Notes under the pieces: generated by a model
What the model was told of the DNA's origin: nothing
The model's database searches: none
The model's input: only the letters and a program-made list of their open reading frames with translations
Source: an uncultured Alteromonadaceae bacterium
Lineage (GTDB): Bacteria; Pseudomonadota; Gammaproteobacteria; Enterobacterales; Alteromonadaceae
Assembly (NCBI GenBank): GCA_947494925.1
Contig: CANLWS010000010.1
Coordinates: 124,001-188,000, forward strand
Length of the DNA stretch: 64,000 nt
Direction: 5' to 3'
In this document: piece after piece, positions 18,014 to 28,114 of the stretch
Layout of the letters: each line of letters opens with the position of its first letter
How positions within the stretch are numbered: position 1 is the first letter of the stretch
Made by a program: the position numbers and the translations under genes

Positions 18014-18996
18014 GCGAACTTACTCTCAACTGCGGGTTTGATTTTGTCTTTCACGAGTAAACTAAAATTCTGAAGTTCAGGATACTTGAGCCCGATCTCA
18101 ACAATATAGTCCAGTGTTCTTGGTACATCATTCAAATAAGCGGATTTTCCGTCGCGGTGACACAATCTGGCAAAAATACCACTGGCTTTAATGTGTCGCT
18201 GTATTCCCGTTAAATCAAACCATCGTTTGAATTCCTGCCAGGAATGTTGTCCGTAATGCTGAGCGTGAAAACCTGATAGTATTTCCGTGACGAGCTCGTC
18301 TGGCCAAGTCTGATAGCAATCACGAAGTAACGATACTGCATCGTAGGTAATAGGACCGATAACCGCATCCTGAAAATCAATGATGCCAAGCTCTTCGCCA
18401 TCTAGAACCATTAAATTGCGAGAATGATAATCCCGGTGCACGCCGACTTGAGGCTGTTCCAGGAACTGCTTCTGAATATATTCAAAAGCTGTGCGCATAG
18501 TAGTCAATTCGTTTTCACTAAGGCTAAGCCCCAGGTGCACTTCTACCAACCAATGGCTAAATAAGTAAAACTCACTGGTCAACAGAGCAAGATCAAACTT
18601 GGGTAGCGGCCCAGATTCAGTGGAAATACATTGTTGGATCCGAGGCAATTTAGACAATGCCAGCGAATATCTGGAATAAAAATTGTCCAAATTGAGATTG
18701 TCGGCAAATTGCTTGTCGCCAAAATCATCCTGACAATAAAACCCCTGTTCAAAATCCACTGCCAGCACTTTAGGTACTGATAGCCCAGCCTTTAGGTAGG
18801 ATTCGGAAACTTCAACAAAACGATGGCTATCTTCGAACTCGGGCGGAGCATCAACTGCGATGATCGAGGTACCAGCATTATCGAATCGAAAATAGCGCCG
18901 AAAGCTTGCGTCTCCAGACACTATTTCTAATTGTTGACAGGAAAAATCTGATTGGGCATTGATCCAGCTGATCAGTGCTTGTTGACGTGAATCCAT
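18010..18996 (-). CDS. amgK: Anomeric MurNAc/GlcNAc kinase AmgK
   Basis: AmgK phosphorylates the anomeric hydroxyl of MurNAc and GlcNAc, feeding MurU. The 328-residue protein is of the aminoglycoside-phosphotransferase fold, with the catalytic loop HRDYHSRNLM near residue 195 and the metal-binding IIDFQDA near 217. No signal peptide is present, as expected for a cytoplasmic recycling enzyme. It is divergent from lptD, across a 200-bp shared promoter region, and runs into murU and djlA. Confidence 0.93.
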   Translation of the reverse strand: MDSRQQALISWINAQSDFSCQQLEIVSGDASFRRYFRFDNAGTSIIAVDAPPEFEDSHRFVEVSESYLKAGLSVPKVLAVDFEQGFYCQDDFGDKQFADNLNLDNFYSRYSLALSKLPRIQQCISTESGPLPKFDLALLTSEFYLFSHWLVEVHLGLSLSENELTTMRTAFEYIQKQFLEQPQVGVHRDYHSRNLMVLDGEELGIIDFQDAVIGPITYDAVSLLRDCYQTWPDELVTEILSGFHAQHYGQHSWQEFKRWFDLTGIQRHIKASGIFARLCHRDGKSAYLNDVPRTLDYIVEIGLKYPELQNFSLLVKDKIKPAVESKFA

Positions 18997-19101
18997 TAAA
19001 TCCGTTACATCTTTTTGCTAAACCTGCACTAATATAACCAATGAACTGGCTTAATTGAAGTCGGCAAGCATCGCAAATTAACAATGTTTTTAGCTTTTTT
19101 C

Positions 19102-19129
19102 GGAACTCTGCTGGTAAATCCTGTCGAAA
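19102..19129 (+). promoter_or_regulatory. Sigma-E-like promoter for the lptD operon
   Basis: GGAACT (19102-19107) and TCGAAA (19124-19129) are separated by 16 bases, fitting the RpoE pattern GGAACTT-N15/16-TCNAA. It lies 67 bp before the lptD start. In E. coli lptD-surA is a sigma-E target, so the position agrees with known regulation. Confidence 0.6.
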
Positions 19130-19196
19130 CCCTTAAAATTAACGCTTTATCCGCCAAAAATTCGAACGCGAACGGGACCATACTTTAAATTACTTT

Positions 19197-21407
19197 ATGC
19201 GCATTCTCCGAAATCGGCTTTTTTTACTCTCCTTGCTACCAGGGATATCATTCGCACAAGAACAAAGTTGCTTGGTGCCAGTGGAAGCCTTCAATCCTGA
19301 TCAAACATTATTACCTGGCCAAATTCAGGTTCTGGCTGATCGTTCTGAAATTCAACAGGATACTGTTGCGACTTTTACCGGTAAAGTTAATATTTTAAGC
19401 GATAAAGCACGAATTCAGGCTGTTGAGGCACGAATTGATAAAAATGAACAGCAACTTACAGCCACAGGCGGAGTAAGTTATCGGGACAGGCAGATATTAG
19501 TGAACAGCGAGAGCGTCTTGTTGGACACCGATACCGGAAAACTGGAAATGGCTGACACAAATTATCGTCTGACCTTGTTCAACGGGCGGGGTGCTGCAGA
19601 ACAGATAAAGTTAGATACAAACGAAGGTATTCGCCTGGAAGACGTGAGTTTCACCACTTGCCCCATCGGCAGTGAAGATTGGAAAATCGAGGCCAGCAGT
19701 ATTGCATTAGAAGAAGGCAAAGTTTGGGGGGAAGCGAGAAACACCCGATTTTATATAAAAGGCGTGCCAGTATTTTATTTACCTTATTTTGCTTTTCCGG
19801 TCACGGCACAGCGTCAAACGGGATTACTGTTTCCAGAATTCGACACTTCTACATCAACCGGGCCGACATACGAACAAGGGCTCTATTGGAATATTGCGCC
19901 AAATATGGACGCAACCTTTACGCCGCGTTTTATGGCCAACCGTGGTATACAGCTAAAAACAGAATTTCGTTACCTCACTGACGCACACCGGGGTCAGGTT
20001 AATCTTGAATATCTGGCAAATGACAGAGGTTTTGGGTCGAACGAAGATCGCTATTTTTATCGTTACACCCACACCGGAAACTTATCTGAAAATTGGCAAA
20101 TCCAGGCTGATATCAATGGCCTAAGTGATGATAACTATCTGGTGGATCTTGGCTCCGATTTTTATAATCGGGCAGATACACATCTTTATCAGACTCTCGG
20201 CATCAACTATTACTCAGACAATCTAGATTTTATGATGAGTTTTCGTGATTTCGAAGTCATTGGCGATCACCCGTCCACCTATCGCGCCCTTCCAGAGATG
20301 AAACTCGATTATCGCAGCAACAAATTGGCCGGTATGGAATTCAGATTCAGTTCTGAACTGGCTTACTTCGACAACAACAGAAGTACGGACCCAACAGCAA
20401 CAAGACTGCACCTCGCCCCGAGCCTGGCATTACCTTTGCAATCTCAGTGGGGTGAATTTCTTGCAGAAATAAGTGTCCTTAGCACTCATTATCGCCAGGA
20501 AAATATTGAAAATACCAGCCTGGCGAAAGAAGTCGACCGAACTTTGGGTCAGGGGAAATTATATGGTGCCTTGTATTTTGAACGCGAAACAGGCTGGTTC
20601 GGTGGCAACTCTACTCAGACTCTGGAGCCGAAAGTTCAATATCTGTACACCAGCTTTGAAGATCAATCAGACATAGGCTTGTATGACACCACCAGATTGC
20701 TCAACGATTTTGAAGGGCTGTTCCGGGGAGACGAGTTTACCGGCCTGGACAGAATAAGCGACAACAATCAAATTACGCTTGGTGTCACTTCAAGAATTAT
20801 CGACGAGAAAAATCGCGAACAATTCAAAGTCAGTTTTGGGCAGATTTTTTACTTAGAAGACAATCGGGTACTTGAAGCAAGCAAGGAAGAAGATCGGTCT
20901 GCGTTGGCGGCAGAATTAGACTGGCAGCTTGGCAGTAAATGGTTTGCCCACTCTGATGTACAAATTTCTACCAGCACAGATAAAATCGAGCGCAGCAGCA
21001 TCTCACTGGAGTATCAGCTTGACCCCAGCAAGATATTGCAGATAAATCATCGCTTTGTCAGGGAACTTTCTGGTGAGGAAATCAATCAAATTGGATTCAC
21101 AGCAAGTTGGCCACTTGCACAAAATTGGCGTTGGGTAGGGAGATGGTATAAAGATCTTGAACGACAACGTACCATTGAAAGCTACTCTGGAATACAATAC
21201 GACTCATGCTGTTGGTCATTGGGGTTCGTAGTGCAACGAAACTTGATCAACCGGTTTGATACAACAGGATCACAAAGTACCAATGAGTTTGAGTCAAGCT
21301 TTGGTATTCGTTTCAGCTTTAAAGGCATTGGTAGCGAATCGAGCAATAATAGAAAAATGTTGGAAGACGGCCTGTTTGGTTACCGTCAGCCCTATTTGCT
21401 TAACTGA
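19197..21407 (+). CDS. lptD: LPS-assembly outer-membrane protein LptD
   Basis: LptD with LptE inserts lipopolysaccharide into the outer leaflet. The 736-residue precursor has a signal peptide (about 1-20), an N-terminal OstA/jellyroll domain (about 45-180) and a large C-terminal beta barrel. The four cysteines needed for the nested disulfides are present: Cys25, Cys155 and the adjacent pair Cys671-Cys672. dsbC in the same window encodes an enzyme able to help form them. It leads a six-gene operon in the enteric order and is preceded by a sigma-E-like promoter. Confidence 0.97.
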   Translation: MRILRNRLFLLSLLPGISFAQEQSCLVPVEAFNPDQTLLPGQIQVLADRSEIQQDTVATFTGKVNILSDKARIQAVEARIDKNEQQLTATGGVSYRDRQILVNSESVLLDTDTGKLEMADTNYRLTLFNGRGAAEQIKLDTNEGIRLEDVSFTTCPIGSEDWKIEASSIALEEGKVWGEARNTRFYIKGVPVFYLPYFAFPVTAQRQTGLLFPEFDTSTSTGPTYEQGLYWNIAPNMDATFTPRFMANRGIQLKTEFRYLTDAHRGQVNLEYLANDRGFGSNEDRYFYRYTHTGNLSENWQIQADINGLSDDNYLVDLGSDFYNRADTHLYQTLGINYYSDNLDFMMSFRDFEVIGDHPSTYRALPEMKLDYRSNKLAGMEFRFSSELAYFDNNRSTDPTATRLHLAPSLALPLQSQWGEFLAEISVLSTHYRQENIENTSLAKEVDRTLGQGKLYGALYFERETGWFGGNSTQTLEPKVQYLYTSFEDQSDIGLYDTTRLLNDFEGLFRGDEFTGLDRISDNNQITLGVTSRIIDEKNREQFKVSFGQIFYLEDNRVLEASKEEDRSALAAELDWQLGSKWFAHSDVQISTSTDKIERSSISLEYQLDPSKILQINHRFVRELSGEEINQIGFTASWPLAQNWRWVGRWYKDLERQRTIESYSGIQYDSCCWSLGFVVQRNLINRFDTTGSQSTNEFESSFGIRFSFKGIGSESSNNRKMLEDGLFGYRQPYLLN

Positions 21408-21448
21408 TGTTGAGCATTCAAATCCACTGAATATGAAGTAAAGAGAAT

Positions 21449-22741
21449 ATGAAAATTTCAGCAGTAACTTTAGGTTTAACTTTCCTGATTGCCTTCTCAG
21501 CAAGTGCTAGACAGGTTTCACTCGACAAAGTCGCAGTCATCGTCGATCAGGGTGTCGTGTTGGAAAGTGAAATAAAAGAACTGATTTCTACGGTAAAGCG
21601 TAATGCGATTACCAACAATCAAACTTTGCCCTCTGATCAAGCCTTGAGAACACAATCGATAGAAAGACTGATTGTTTCGAATTTGCAAATGCAAATGGCG
21701 AATCGCATGGGTATACAGATCAGCGACCCGCAGCTTGATCAAACTATCAATAATATGGCTCAGCAAAATGGGATGACTATAGAGCAATTACGGGAACAAA
21801 TTGCAAAAGACGGCATCAGTTATGAAGTTTACCGTGAAGATGTGCGGAAAGAGCTAATCACCGGTGAAGTTACACGTGCCAACGTACGACGCAGGATTTA
21901 CGTCACACCGCAGGAAATTAATAATCTTGTTAAGCTGTTGGATGAACAAGGCGCACAGCAGGCTGAGTTCAATTTAGGACACATCCTGATTGGCTTCCCG
22001 TCACAAGCTACCGATGAAGACATTAACGCTGCAAAAGATCGTGCAGAGAAAGTTCTGGAATTGCTCGGTAATGGCTCAGATTTCACCAAGATTGCCATCG
22101 CGTCTTCATCTGGTGCGAAAGCGCTGGAAGGCGGTGATATGGGTTGGTTGAATATCAACGCCATGCCGACACTTTTCGCTGAAGCCGTTCAGGGTAAAGA
22201 TAAAGATGAGCTCATTGGTCCGATTCGCAGTGGTGCGGGTTTTCATATTTTGAAAATAAAAGATTTCCGTGGCGTAGAAATAGTCAAAATAGAAGAAACC
22301 AATGCTCGACACATTTTGATCAAACCTTCCGTTATTCTCAGCGAAGACAAGGCAAAAGAAATGTTAGTTGAGTTTAAAGAAAAAATTATAGCCGGCGAAT
22401 TGGAGTTCGCAGACCTTGCTAAAGAGCACTCTGAAGATCCAGGTTCAGCCTTGCGGGGTGGAGAGCTAGGTTGGAACGATCCCAACATCTATGTACCCGC
22501 GTTCAAGAATGCATTGGCTGTACTCGAAAAAGATGAAATTGGCGAACCATTCCGCTCTCAACACGGCTGGCACCTGGTACAACTCATTGACAGGCGCGTT
22601 GATGATGCAACGGAAAAACGTAAAGCCGATAAGGCCCATCAATTATTATTCAATCGTAAATTTGCTGAAGAAACAGATGCCTGGTTGAGAGAAATGCGCG
22701 ACACCGCTTATATCGAAGTTATCGAAGAACAGGCTGGCTAA
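21449..22741 (+). CDS. surA: Periplasmic chaperone/peptidyl-prolyl isomerase SurA
   Basis: SurA escorts outer-membrane proteins, including LptD, to the BAM complex. The 430-residue precursor has a signal peptide (about 1-20), an N-terminal chaperone domain (about 21-170), two parvulin domains (about 173-275, with GHILIGF, and 285-385, with RHILIKP), and the C-terminal helix that packs on the N-domain. It starts 41 bp after lptD and ends 3 bp before pdxA. Confidence 0.97.
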   Translation: MKISAVTLGLTFLIAFSASARQVSLDKVAVIVDQGVVLESEIKELISTVKRNAITNNQTLPSDQALRTQSIERLIVSNLQMQMANRMGIQISDPQLDQTINNMAQQNGMTIEQLREQIAKDGISYEVYREDVRKELITGEVTRANVRRRIYVTPQEINNLVKLLDEQGAQQAEFNLGHILIGFPSQATDEDINAAKDRAEKVLELLGNGSDFTKIAIASSSGAKALEGGDMGWLNINAMPTLFAEAVQGKDKDELIGPIRSGAGFHILKIKDFRGVEIVKIEETNARHILIKPSVILSEDKAKEMLVEFKEKIIAGELEFADLAKEHSEDPGSALRGGELGWNDPNIYVPAFKNALAVLEKDEIGEPFRSQHGWHLVQLIDRRVDDATEKRKADKAHQLLFNRKFAEETDAWLREMRDTAYIEVIEEQAG

Positions 22742-22744
22742 TCA

Positions 22745-23725
22745 ATGACAATGAAATTTGCAATCACACCCGGAGAACCGGCTGGTATCGGGCCAGACTT
22801 GGTGCTAGAAATAGCACAGCGCAAATGGCCAGCTATTTTGGTTGTGTTTGCAGATCAGCAAATGATGGAGCAAAGGGCGAAGTTACTAAACATACCTGTT
22901 GAATTCGTTCCTTACGACACTGAGTGCAATGACGTATTGCTTCCTGGACAATTGTATATACAGCACATTCCGGTAAGTGGCGAAGTTGAAGTAGGAAAGT
23001 TGAATAGCGAAAATGGTCATTATGTCGTCGAAACGCTGAGACAAGCCTGTGAAAAAAACATACAAGGTGAGTTTGACGCAGTTGTTACCGGCCCGGTGCA
23101 TAAAGGTATAATTAATCAGGCAGGTATTTCGTTTAGCGGGCACACCGAGTATTTCGCGTATCAGTCCAACACTAACGATGTCGTCATGATGTTATCGACA
23201 CCCGGCCTAAGGGTTGTTCTCGCAACCACTCACATCCCGTTGGCCTATGTTGCCAAAGCCATAACCAAAGAGCGATTACATAAAGTGCTGCACATAGTGC
23301 ACACAGAGATGAAACTTAAATTTGGCATAAACCAGCCAAATATCTATGTGTGTGGCCTTAACCCGCATGCAGGTGAAAATGGTCATATCGGAAAGGAAGA
23401 ACTTGAAGTTATTATTCCGGCTTTGGAAGAGTTGCGGGAACAAGGCCTGACCATTACCGGACCACTGCCAGCCGATACTATGTTCCAACCTAAATACATG
23501 GAAAAAGCGGATGCTGTGCTGGCCATGTATCATGATCAAGGTCTGCCTGTACTCAAACATATGGGCTTTGGTCACTCAGCTAATATTACCCTTGGGTTAC
23601 CTTTTATCAGAACCTCGGTTGATCATGGTACGGCGCTTGATCTTGCTGGGACCGGCGAAGCAGATGCCGGAAGTTTTGAATTTGCAATAGACAAGGCAAT
23701 CAAATTGGCCACCAACAAAGCATGA
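22745..23725 (+). CDS. pdxA: 4-hydroxythreonine-4-phosphate dehydrogenase
   Basis: PdxA oxidises 4-phosphohydroxy-L-threonine to the unstable ketone used by PdxJ. The 326-residue enzyme begins with the family motif [12 protein letters not shown] and has the metal-binding histidines in GHTEYFA near residue 136, NPHAGE near 205 and [11 protein letters not shown] near 262. It overlaps rsmA in an ATGA junction (23722-23725), so translation is coupled. Confidence 0.97.
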   Translation: MTMKFAITPGEPAGIGPDLVLEIAQRKWPAILVVFADQQMMEQRAKLLNIPVEFVPYDTECNDVLLPGQLYIQHIPVSGEVEVGKLNSENGHYVVETLRQACEKNIQGEFDAVVTGPVHKGIINQAGISFSGHTEYFAYQSNTNDVVMMLSTPGLRVVLATTHIPLAYVAKAITKERLHKVLHIVHTEMKLKFGINQPNIYVCGLNPHAGENGHIGKEELEVIIPALEELREQGLTITGPLPADTMFQPKYMEKADAVLAMYHDQGLPVLKHMGFGHSANITLGLPFIRTSVDHGTALDLAGTGEADAGSFEFAIDKAIKLATNKA

Positions 23726-24528
23726 GTAAACAACATCTCGGGCATACAGCCCGCAAGCGATTCGGCCAGAATTTTTTGCACGATGATTATATTATTGACC
23801 AGATAGTGTCCGTAATTGATCCTCAGCCAGAGCAAAACCTTGTGGAAATCGGACCCGGTCTTGCTGCGTTAACAGAACCTGTATGTGAGCGTGTTGAGCG
23901 CTTAACGGTAGTGGAATTAGATCGCGATTTAGCTGAAAGACTGCGCACGCACCCCTTCATTGCATCCAAGCTGAATATTGTCGAAGCAGATGCCTTGCAG
24001 TTTGACTTTACCCAACTCATTCAGGACGAAAAACCGCTCAGAGTCTTTGGAAATCTTCCCTATAACATTTCCACTCCATTGATGTTCCATCTGTTTTCTT
24101 TCGCTGGCAAAGTGCAAGACATGCACTTTATGCTGCAAAAAGAAGTGGTCAATCGATTAGCGGCCGTGCCTGGAAACAAAAATTACGGTCGATTATCCGT
24201 AATGGCCCAATACTTTTGCCAGGTGATCCCTGTTCTGCATGTTCCTCCTGGCGCATTTAATCCACCGCCAAAAGTTGATTCCGCCGTCGTAAGACTCATT
24301 CCTCATCAAGACAAGCCTGTTAAGGTAGTCAGTGAGGAAGATCTTAACAAAGTATGCTCAAAAGCGTTTAATCAGCGCCGGAAAACAATACGCAACAGTC
24401 TCAAAGAGTTATTAACCGAAGAGCAAATTCTCGGGCTTGATATCAATCCTGATCTGCGCGCCGAAAATCTTTCCTTAGACAATTTTGCAGCATTGGCTAA
24501 TCTGTTAAGTACACTCAATAAGGATTAA
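23722..24528 (+). CDS. rsmA: 16S rRNA (adenine-1518/1519-N6)-dimethyltransferase
   Basis: RsmA (KsgA) dimethylates A1518 and A1519 in helix 45 of 16S rRNA, a late 30S maturation check. The 268 residues carry the family motifs RFGQNFLHD near the N-terminus, the SAM-binding [10 protein letters not shown] near 42 and the catalytic NLPYNIS near 113. The C-terminal helical domain (about 195-265) is complete. Confidence 0.97.
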   Translation: MSKQHLGHTARKRFGQNFLHDDYIIDQIVSVIDPQPEQNLVEIGPGLAALTEPVCERVERLTVVELDRDLAERLRTHPFIASKLNIVEADALQFDFTQLIQDEKPLRVFGNLPYNISTPLMFHLFSFAGKVQDMHFMLQKEVVNRLAAVPGNKNYGRLSVMAQYFCQVIPVLHVPPGAFNPPPKVDSAVVRLIPHQDKPVKVVSEEDLNKVCSKAFNQRRKTIRNSLKELLTEEQILGLDINPDLRAENLSLDNFAALANLLSTLNKD

Positions 24529-24534
24529 TCAACC

Positions 24535-24906
24535 TTGTCCCCTACAATCAAAATTGAAGTGGAAACTCAGTACCTTGAAGGGAGGATCCCTGATGAGGAA
24601 CAAAAATTCGCATTTGCATACAAAGTAACCATTATTAATCAGGACAAGCAACAAGTAAGGTTGCTGAATCGATATTGGCTAATAACGGACGGCAACGGTA
24701 AAAAAAATGAAGTGAGAGGGCCAGGAGTTGTTGGTGAGCAACCCCTTATCGAGGCGGGTAAAAGCTTTCAATATACCAGTGGTGCAATCCTTGACACACC
24801 AGTGGGTACGATGGAAGGTTACTACGAAATGGAAGATGAGGCAGGCAAGACATTCAAAGCGAGAATTAATGTCTTCAGTTTATCTGTACCAAACTTAGTT
24901 AATTAA
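24535..24906 (+). CDS. apaG: ApaG protein
   Basis: ApaG is a 123-residue fibronectin-III-like fold protein of uncertain role, almost always placed beside apaH and rsmA. Family segments are visible: QKFAFAYKVTI, LLNRYWLITDGNG, VRGPGVVGEQP and the closing TMEGYYEM. The only usable start is TTG (24535-24537); there is no ATG before the conserved domain, and it lies 6 bp after rsmA, suggesting coupled but weak initiation. Confidence 0.95.
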   Translation: MSPTIKIEVETQYLEGRIPDEEQKFAFAYKVTIINQDKQQVRLLNRYWLITDGNGKKNEVRGPGVVGEQPLIEAGKSFQYTSGAILDTPVGTMEGYYEMEDEAGKTFKARINVFSLSVPNLVN

Positions 24907-24937
24907 TCGTAGCGAGTCTAACAAGTGAACATCAACA

Positions 24938-25753
24938 TTGACTGATTTTGTAGTTGGCGACATTCAGGGTTGTTACTCTGGTCTGAGGCGCCTGTTAGAC
25001 AAGGCCGAATTTGATTCTGCAAACGACAAGCTATGGGCAGTTGGTGATCTGGTTGCTCGCGGACCAGAATCCCTGGAAACATTGAAATACCTATATGGAC
25101 TAGGTGGCAGCTTCGATACAGTTCTGGGGAATCATGATTTACATTTTTTAGCCATCTACTCCGGCTTTAAGGATGCAAAACGCTCTGACTATCTTGCACC
25201 CTTGTTAAACCACAAGCATGTTGAAAGATATGTTCATTGGTTGCGCAACAAGCCTTTGGCCCTGAAGCCGAGGAAAAATGTACTAATTACTCATGCTGGT
25301 TTATATCCGAATTGGTCAGTAAAAAAAGCACTAGATTTAAGTGCCGAGATCCACAACCAATTGACCGGTGACAATTGGCAGATGCTGTTAAAAGACATGT
25401 ACGGTAATGACCCGGTTAAATGGTGCAAGGAATTAAAAGGCATGCCTCGTTGGCGTTTTATCATCAATGCATTTACCCGCATGCGTTTTCTTACTGACCA
25501 ACGAGAATTGGAGTTTTCTACCAAAACGGCTCCCGATGCCTCACCGGAGAATATTTTTCCCTGGTTCAATTTACCTAACAGCAAACTAAAAGATCAACAT
25601 CTGATCATTTTCGGGCATTGGGCAGCATTGATGGGTCATACAAGTTCAAAGCAATTTGTAGGCTTAGATACAGGGTATGTTTGGGGAAATCAATTGACGA
25701 TGCTTAATCTGGACAAAAATAAAACCCTAAGCATAAGTAATATAAAGAATTAA
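24938..25753 (+). CDS. apaH: Bis(5'-nucleosyl)-tetraphosphatase (symmetrical)
   Basis: ApaH cleaves Ap4A to two ADP and removes Np4 caps from RNA. The 271-residue metallophosphatase shows GDIQGCYSGL at the N-terminus, GDLVARGP near 35, GNHD near 64 and a late GHWAAL motif near 225. The start is TTG (24938-24940), the second TTG start in a row in this operon. The coding end overlaps the -35 element of the downstream FliA promoter (25743-25769). Confidence 0.95.
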   Translation: MTDFVVGDIQGCYSGLRRLLDKAEFDSANDKLWAVGDLVARGPESLETLKYLYGLGGSFDTVLGNHDLHFLAIYSGFKDAKRSDYLAPLLNHKHVERYVHWLRNKPLALKPRKNVLITHAGLYPNWSVKKALDLSAEIHNQLTGDNWQMLLKDMYGNDPVKWCKELKGMPRWRFIINAFTRMRFLTDQRELEFSTKTAPDASPENIFPWFNLPNSKLKDQHLIIFGHWAALMGHTSSKQFVGLDTGYVWGNQLTMLNLDKNKTLSISNIKN

Positions 25754-25769
25754 ATTCTTTAGCCGATAA
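25743..25769 (+). promoter_or_regulatory. FliA (sigma-28) promoter of the chemoreceptor gene
   Basis: TAAAGAAT (25743-25750), an 11-base spacer and GCCGATAA (25762-25769) match the flagellar sigma-28 consensus TAAAGTTT-N11-GCCGATAA, with an exact -10 element. The -35 element overlaps the apaH stop codon. It would start a leader of about 170 nt before the receptor gene at 25947. Confidence 0.8.
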
Positions 25770-25946
25770 GCTAAATTAACAAGGTATTTTGCGTACCGAC
25801 TGGTATTTTGGCCAAGCCGCCTTGATAACTTGATGATTTGTTATACTTTTTAATGAATTGCTGTTTCAAATTTGTCACAATGACTTAATTGCATAAATAT
25901 TTGCACTGGCGCACCAAAACAACAAAGCAGTATCAGGGGAGTTTAC

Positions 25947-27971
25947 ATGAATCTAACTGTCGCTAATCGCGTCCGTGGTGGTTTTGCCATAATCTCGATA
26001 CTTATGATTGTTATCATAATATCGTCAATGTCGAGTCTTGGAAGCATCGATTCGGCCACCGAAGAAAGTAATCAGCTAGCCATACCCACCCTGAAAGGAA
26101 GCAACAATCTAAAAGTTTCGTTCCTCGAGATGGGGCGTTTGACCTTTGAAGCGTTTTACGAAAAAGACGAGTCAGAACTACAAACAAAACTACAGGAATT
26201 TGAATCGAGCAAAGCCAATTTTGAGAAAGAATTGGGCGTGCTTAAAACAGTTGTGAGCAAAGAAGCTGGATTAAGCGGCACATTAAGTAGTGTTGAAGGT
26301 TTATTTTCTCAATACAACGACAATGTCAGTAACATGTTTGAAAACAGAAAGACGGACCTGCAACTAGGTGGTGCGTTGGATGATATTGTCTCAGATGTTG
26401 AAGATAACTCGGATGACGCTTCAACCTTGATCCTGGATTTCTCAGATTTGGATTCCGTTCAATCTAATAACAGATTGCGTCAGGCGGCTGATATTGGCGG
26501 CAATCTGGAAACCAGCTTATTGTCGCTGTTGACAGTGAGTGCTGACTATATCAAAACACAAAACCTCACACGCGCCCAAACCATAGGCAACGAAGTCGAA
26601 TTAGTTGTAACTCAAATTGCTGCGCAGTTAGCCGAGATGCAACAAATAGCAGGAGACAGAGACTCCAGTGGCACGCTGGATGAGATTTCTGACCTGGTCA
26701 ACTCAGTTACCAGTTCAGTGAATTCATCTTCGGGTCTGCTGGCGACTCAGGTTGATCGTCTTAACCGTCAGATCGCTGCTGAACAAGCCCTGTCTGCTTC
26801 GGAACAGAATATTGCTGAAGCTTCAGCGGAGCTGAATAAACTCCTGAACCTAGCCGATCAGAAAACGAAAGACGTTGAAGAAGAAGTAGCTTCATCTGTG
26901 ACCAGAGGAAATTCTGTCGTTCTTATACTTGGCTTGATTTCGTTGGTTGCAGCCGCTGGTATTGCGGTCATTAGTGTACGCGCAATTACAGTGCCACTTG
27001 CCAAGGTCAACGACGTACTGCACGTTATTTCTGATGGCGATTTCACCAAAAAACTGGATGACTCATCAAACGATGAATTTGGCGAGTTGGCTGGCAGTGT
27101 GAACAATCTGATAGACAGCTTAAAAGGCCTCATCAGCGGGATTACATCCCGAGCGGCACAATTGGCTGCGGCGTCAGAAGAAACCTCAATGGTGACATCA
27201 CAAACTACCGAATCGATTCAGGATCAGAAATCTCAGGTTGGTCAGGTAGCAGCCGCAACGACAGAAATGCACAGCACTTCTCAAATGGTAACGCAAAGTG
27301 CGGAAGATACTTTGCGTCAGATTAGTCATGCCGATGAAGAAGCTGAGAAAGTGAAAATCATCTCACTCGAAAATAAACGCACAATTGAAGTTCTGGCCCA
27401 GGATGTTGACCAGGCCGCACAGGTTATCAACAAACTTCATCAAGACAGCGCGAGCATTGGTGGGATTCTCGATGTTATCCGCGGCGTAGCAGATCAAACT
27501 AACTTGCTTGCGTTAAACGCAGCTATTGAAGCAGCAAGAGCCGGTGAACAAGGACGTGGTTTTGCGGTAGTCGCCGATGAAGTAAGAACATTGGCTAGCC
27601 GAACCCAAGAGTCCACGCAGGAAATCAATGCCATGATTGAAGTTCTGCAGGCTGGTGCTGAAAAAGCAGTGACTGTTATGAATCAAGGTAAAGATCAAAC
27701 AACAGTTTGTGTTGAACAAACTGAAAAAGCCACGCAGGCCCTGGATTTGATCACAGAAGCGGTTCACAAAGCACATGATGTCAGTAGTCAGATTGAACAA
27801 TCTGCCCGTGAGCAAAATGTGGTTTCACAGGAAATTAGTGAGAAGCTGGAAAACATTGTCGGGATCGCTGAGGAAACCGCAATTGGTGCGCAACAAACTT
27901 CAGACTCTAGTGGAGAAGTTGCGAAACTTGCTGAAGAACTACAGGCATCTATTCAACAATTTAAAGTCTGA
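25947..27971 (+). CDS. Methyl-accepting chemotaxis protein
   Basis: The 674-residue receptor has TM1 (about 13-33), a long helical periplasmic sensor (about 34-320), TM2 (about 321-345), a HAMP domain (about 345-400) and the cytoplasmic signalling coiled coil. The CheA/CheW-binding tip lies near 515-545 ([20 protein letters not shown]). There is no C-terminal CheR tether pentapeptide; the protein ends QQFKV. The ligand is not predictable. It has a GGGGAG ribosome-binding site, its own FliA promoter and a strong terminator, so it is a single-gene unit of the flagellar regulon. Confidence 0.95.
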   Translation: MNLTVANRVRGGFAIISILMIVIIISSMSSLGSIDSATEESNQLAIPTLKGSNNLKVSFLEMGRLTFEAFYEKDESELQTKLQEFESSKANFEKELGVLKTVVSKEAGLSGTLSSVEGLFSQYNDNVSNMFENRKTDLQLGGALDDIVSDVEDNSDDASTLILDFSDLDSVQSNNRLRQAADIGGNLETSLLSLLTVSADYIKTQNLTRAQTIGNEVELVVTQIAAQLAEMQQIAGDRDSSGTLDEISDLVNSVTSSVNSSSGLLATQVDRLNRQIAAEQALSASEQNIAEASAELNKLLNLADQKTKDVEEEVASSVTRGNSVVLILGLISLVAAAGIAVISVRAITVPLAKVNDVLHVISDGDFTKKLDDSSNDEFGELAGSVNNLIDSLKGLISGITSRAAQLAAASEETSMVTSQTTESIQDQKSQVGQVAAATTEMHSTSQMVTQSAEDTLRQISHADEEAEKVKIISLENKRTIEVLAQDVDQAAQVINKLHQDSASIGGILDVIRGVADQTNLLALNAAIEAARAGEQGRGFAVVADEVRTLASRTQESTQEINAMIEVLQAGAEKAVTVMNQGKDQTTVCVEQTEKATQALDLITEAVHKAHDVSSQIEQSAREQNVVSQEISEKLENIVGIAEETAIGAQQTSDSSGEVAKLAEELQASIQQFKV

Positions 27972-27989
27972 TAATAAACTGAAAACAAT

Positions 27990-28016
27990 AAGCCGCTTAC
28001 TCAAGCGGCTTTTTTG
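27990..28016 (+). terminator. Rho-independent terminator after the chemoreceptor gene
   Basis: A perfect 9-bp stem (AAGCCGCTT with AAGCGGCTT) around a 4-base loop is followed by TTTTTG. It begins 18 bp after the chemoreceptor stop codon. Confidence 0.85.
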
Positions 28017-28114
28017 TTTCTGCCTCCACGACAAGCCTTCGCAAAATGCCTGAACTGCTATATTAAATGGAGTGGGTACTAATGCTTAACCTTATCTAAG
28101 GGGTGGGAAAAACG

